From positions 1 through 46,547 of the forward strand of contig CAYMGQ010000015.1 in assembly GCA_964390055.1 (NCBI GenBank): 46,547 nt of DNA, written 5' to 3'. Below are positions 44,129 through 46,547 of the stretch, one piece after another. This DNA is from CAYMGQ01 sp964390055 (GTDB taxonomy: Bacteria > Bacillota > Clostridia > Peptostreptococcales > Natronincolaceae). A model generated the notes under the pieces. It saw only the letters and a list, made by a program, of their open reading frames with translations. It did not search any database and was not told where the DNA came from. The translations under genes were made by a program, and so were the position numbers. How positions within the stretch are numbered: position 1 is the stretch's first letter; each line of letters starts with the position of its first letter.

Positions 44129-45256
44129 ATGGAATTTCAGATAGATAAGTTTTTGTTGGAATACACAAACAACCTATCCTTTATTCATATCAGACAAGAT
44201 GCTAAACTACAACTCCCAGGATACCATCTTCCTCCTGGAGGACTTGAGGCGCCAATTATTACTAAAGAATTAGCAGCAAATATTAAATCAAAGGATGAGG
44301 ATAGCATTATTACAGTAGGTGCTTTGCTAAGAGGCATGATCTATTTGATAGGTATAGATGCTGCCTTTAAGTATAATGATGAATATAAGAAATTTTTATA
44401 TGTGGCAAATCCTACAATTGAAGAATACATAATAACTAAGGGCATCCAGGCGTTGAAAAACAAACAATATATATTGGCCCTAATTAATTTTAAAGCACTT
44501 GTGTATTTGAATCCAAGGAACTCGAAAGCTTTAATTAATTATGTAACAACATTAAGAAAGTATAGAGATCTAAAACTATTAGATAATCCCGAACTTTATA
44601 ATATATTTACGGAAGAACTAATTTCTAAACTTAAATATCTTATATCAATTCATAAAGAGGTTGCTTTGGCACATTATTATCTAGGTTTTGCGTATAGAGA
44701 TAAGCGTGAATATAAAACTGCCAAAACACATTGGAAAAAGGCCTTGAACTTGGGATTAAAACAGGATCTAAGAATAGAAGTTGAAGATATATTACATAAG
44801 CTAGAAGATATAAAAATTTACACTAAGGGTTACGAAGAGATTTTGGCAGGAAGGCACCAAGAGGGTTTAACCTATTTAAAAGAAATAGAGAATAAATATC
44901 CAGATTGGTGGAATCTACTTTTTTTCATAGGATTAGCATATAGACAACAGGGAATATTTCATGAGGCAGTAAAATATTTTAATAAGGTGATTGAAATAAA
45001 AGATGGACAAAAAGATGCTCTTGTGGAATTGGGATTAAGCTATGCAGGTTTAGGCGAGATACAAAAAGCAATTAATATTTTTAAAGGCATATTAGATACT
45101 GATAAAAATAATAGCGAGATTCTATGTAATTTGGCTATGCTATATTTAGAAATAGGGGATATAAAAAAGGCCAAAAAATACATAACTCTTTCACTTAAAA
45201 TTGCACCCAATGATGAAATAGCATTAAGGTGTAGGGCAAGGATAGGTAATTTATAA
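44129..45256 (+). CDS. TPR-repeat protein
   Basis: 375 residues, soluble. An N-terminal domain of about 90 residues (with LPGYHLPPGGLEAP) precedes TPR units from about residue 100: YIITKGIQALKNKQYILALI, then ALAHYYLGFAYRDKREYKTA, LLFFIGLAYRQQGIFHEAVK, ALVELGLSYAGLGEIQKAIN and CNLAMLYLEIGDIKKAKKYI, each near 34 residues. TPRs bind partner proteins; which is unknown. ATG 44129 has GGAGGT at 44119-44124, five bases upstream. The upstream TTG at 44069 has none. Confidence 0.88.
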   Translation: MEFQIDKFLLEYTNNLSFIHIRQDAKLQLPGYHLPPGGLEAPIITKELAANIKSKDEDSIITVGALLRGMIYLIGIDAAFKYNDEYKKFLYVANPTIEEYIITKGIQALKNKQYILALINFKALVYLNPRNSKALINYVTTLRKYRDLKLLDNPELYNIFTEELISKLKYLISIHKEVALAHYYLGFAYRDKREYKTAKTHWKKALNLGLKQDLRIEVEDILHKLEDIKIYTKGYEEILAGRHQEGLTYLKEIENKYPDWWNLLFFIGLAYRQQGIFHEAVKYFNKVIEIKDGQKDALVELGLSYAGLGEIQKAINIFKGILDTDKNNSEILCNLAMLYLEIGDIKKAKKYITLSLKIAPNDEIALRCRARIGNL

Positions 45257-45397
45257 AAAATAAAATTAATATTTAAGGTAACTTACAATACAATAATTGG
45301 CATCGCATATATTTCCGCTCCCTATTTTATTAAAGGAGTTTTAACTTAAATATAGAATATTATATTGGATAAATATTATATAGGTGGTGTTATTGTG

Positions 45398-46306
45398 ATG
45401 AAAACCTTAGAGGATATTATCAAAAAAGCTCAGGCTCAAGACAAAATGACATTGGCAGTAGCAGCTGCACATGAACCTGAAGTTTTAAAGGCAGTGGTTG
45501 ATGCTAAAGAACATGGGATAATTAGTCCTATACTCATTGGTGATAAAAATAAAATAGAAAATATCGCTATTTCAAAAGAGATCAACTTGGATGAGTGTAC
45601 CATTATTAATACTCCTGATTTAGAAGAGTCTGCAATGGAGGCGGTGAAAAAAGTATCTTGTGGAGAAGCTGACTTTATTATGAAGGGGCTAGTAGATACT
45701 CCGACTTTATTAAGGGCTGTTTTAAATAAAGAAGAGGGTTTAAGAACTGGGAATTTATTAAGCCATGTAATGGTATATGAAATACCAAACTATCATAAAC
45801 TACTTTTTCTTACAGATGGAGGCATGAATATTGCGCCCACATTAGAGGAGAAGAAAGGAATTCTTGGAAATGCTATAGTAGCTGCCAGGGCAATATTAGA
45901 TAGTGACCATATTAAAATATCATGTCTAGCTGCAAATGAAAAAGTTAGTAAAAAAATGCAGGCAACAGTAGATGGCGACAAACTAAAATATCTAGCACAA
46001 CAAGGCTATTTTGGAGACGACATTATAGTAGAGGGTCCAATTGCTTTTGATTTAGCTATTTCTAAAAATGCTGCAAAGATTAAAGGATTTAAAAGCCCTG
46101 TGGCAGGAGAAAGCGATATAATATTAGTACCTACTATAGAAGTAGGGAATGGAATAGGGAAAGCGTTAAGTTATTTTGCTAATGGGAAATCAGCAGGTAT
46201 TATTATGGGTGCTAAGGTTCCAGTTGTATTGGTATCTAGAGCAGATGATGCGGTAACAAAGCTCAATTCAATTGCCCTTGGAAGTGCAATTGCTGCTACA
46301 TTATAA
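45398..46306 (+). CDS. ptb: Phosphate butyryltransferase
   Basis: 302 residues, full length. It matches the PTA/PTB family: AVAAAHEPEVLKAVVDAKE, DFIMKGLVDTPTLLRAVL, TDGGMNIAPTLEEKKGI, VEGPIAFDLAISKNAA and DIILVPTIEVGNGIGKAL. It converts butyryl-CoA or branched acyl-CoA and phosphate to acyl phosphate, which a kinase (buk) would use to make ATP. No buk is in the window. ATG 45398 is chosen: AGGTGGTG at 45382-45389 is 8 bases before it. Confidence 0.93.
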   Translation: MKTLEDIIKKAQAQDKMTLAVAAAHEPEVLKAVVDAKEHGIISPILIGDKNKIENIAISKEINLDECTIINTPDLEESAMEAVKKVSCGEADFIMKGLVDTPTLLRAVLNKEEGLRTGNLLSHVMVYEIPNYHKLLFLTDGGMNIAPTLEEKKGILGNAIVAARAILDSDHIKISCLAANEKVSKKMQATVDGDKLKYLAQQGYFGDDIIVEGPIAFDLAISKNAAKIKGFKSPVAGESDIILVPTIEVGNGIGKALSYFANGKSAGIIMGAKVPVVLVSRADDAVTKLNSIALGSAIAATL

Positions 46307-46369
46307 GCCTAAACATTTTTGGGAAATCGGACCATATTAACAATGATCTAAAAAAATAAAAAACAGATA

Positions 46370-46398
46370 TTGACGGGAGTTCTAACCTGTGGTATATT
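46370..46398 (+). promoter_or_regulatory. Promoter downstream of ptb
   Basis: TTGACG (46370-46375), 17-base spacer, TATATT (46393-46398) with extended TGG. Confidence 0.75.
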
Positions 46399-46483
46399 AG
46401 TCCATACATAATAAGCATGTAGCGCTAACCAACTAAATAGATTGGGAACTTATAAACTAAGAATAAATAATATAAGAACTCCC

Positions 46484-46512
46484 TTGACAGACAAAAAAGA
46501 ATTTGGTATAGT
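46484..46512 (+). promoter_or_regulatory. Second strong promoter at the right edge
   Basis: TTGACA (46484-46489), 17-base spacer, TATAGT (46507-46512) with extended TGG. A short inverted repeat GTCACC/GGTGAC follows (46521 to the end). The gene it drives is beyond the window. Confidence 0.85.
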
Positions 46513-46547
46513 ATTAAAAGTCACCGTTAAAAATAAGTGGGGTGACA

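Noticed and set aside
1..46547. tRNA, rRNA, CRISPR arrays, insertion sequences
   Set aside because: Read through the gaps: no cloverleaf ends, no regular repeats with spacers, no transposase motifs.

Overview
This is an AT-rich window from a low-GC Gram-positive anaerobe, most likely class Clostridia. The evidence is purine-rich GGAGG ribosome binding sites, three T-box leaders, PyrR-type and L20-type leaders, a sporulation gene (ytxC), phosphate butyryltransferase, and a folD-metV-metF-lpdA cluster with cooT of the kind found in anaerobes that use the Wood-Ljungdahl methyl branch. I cannot name the genus. I saw no rRNA, tRNA, insertion sequence, CRISPR array or prophage. It reads as conserved chromosomal backbone.

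Layout. 1-2.2 kb: end of a CARDB-like membrane protein and a MacB/FtsX-type ABC permease. 2.2-7.1 kb: HD phosphohydrolase, DEAD-box helicase, a GME-fold protein, ytxC and a DUF445 membrane protein. 7.1-9.4 kb: thrS behind a threonine T-box. 9.4-11 kb: a compact FtsH-type protease on the minus strand. 11.2-19.5 kb: translation block infC-rpmI-rplT, a SpoU methyltransferase, yqzL, phenylalanine T-box, pheS-pheT, zapA and tyrS. 19.6-26.6 kb: cyclic-di-GMP signalling genes (HD/HD-GYP; REC-PAS-GGDEF-HD-GYP; REC-Hpt), with uraA behind two PyrR sites and a UPF0016 cation transporter between them. 26.7-29.7 kb: a large M16 metalloprotease. 29.8-34.6 kb: the C1 module, folD-metV-metF-lpdA on the plus strand facing a minus-strand operon cooT-DUF3842-small ORF. 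34.8-39.2 kb: mutS2 and argS behind an arginine T-box. 39.3-46.5 kb: a degenerate ADP-ribosylglycohydrolase, a small ORF, a Zn-dependent phospholipase C-like protein, a B12-binding radical SAM protein, a membrane protein, a TPR protein, ptb, and two strong promoters aimed off the right edge.

How the genes work together. Supply of charged tRNA is sensed gene by gene: readable specifier codons are ACC (thrS), TTC (pheST) and CGC (argS), while tyrS has no T-box. infC has an AUU start and an L20-type leader. The C1 module probably interconverts methylene-, methenyl- and methyl-tetrahydrofolate. Its FolD lacks two of the three residues needed for cyclohydrolase activity, so a separate FchA elsewhere is predicted. 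CooT next door points to a nickel enzyme such as CO dehydrogenase elsewhere in the genome.

Most distinctive points: the FolD active-site loss inside the folD-metVF-lpdA/cooT locus; the ADP-ribosylglycohydrolase homologue that has lost both metal-binding Asp motifs and seems to start at AUU or carry a frameshift; tandem PyrR sites before uraA, the second without a normal terminator; a UPF0016 transporter with a cysteine-rich cytoplasmic tail; and two micro-genes (yqzL, 29 codons, and an unnamed 28-codon ORF whose stop overlaps the tyrS ribosome binding site).
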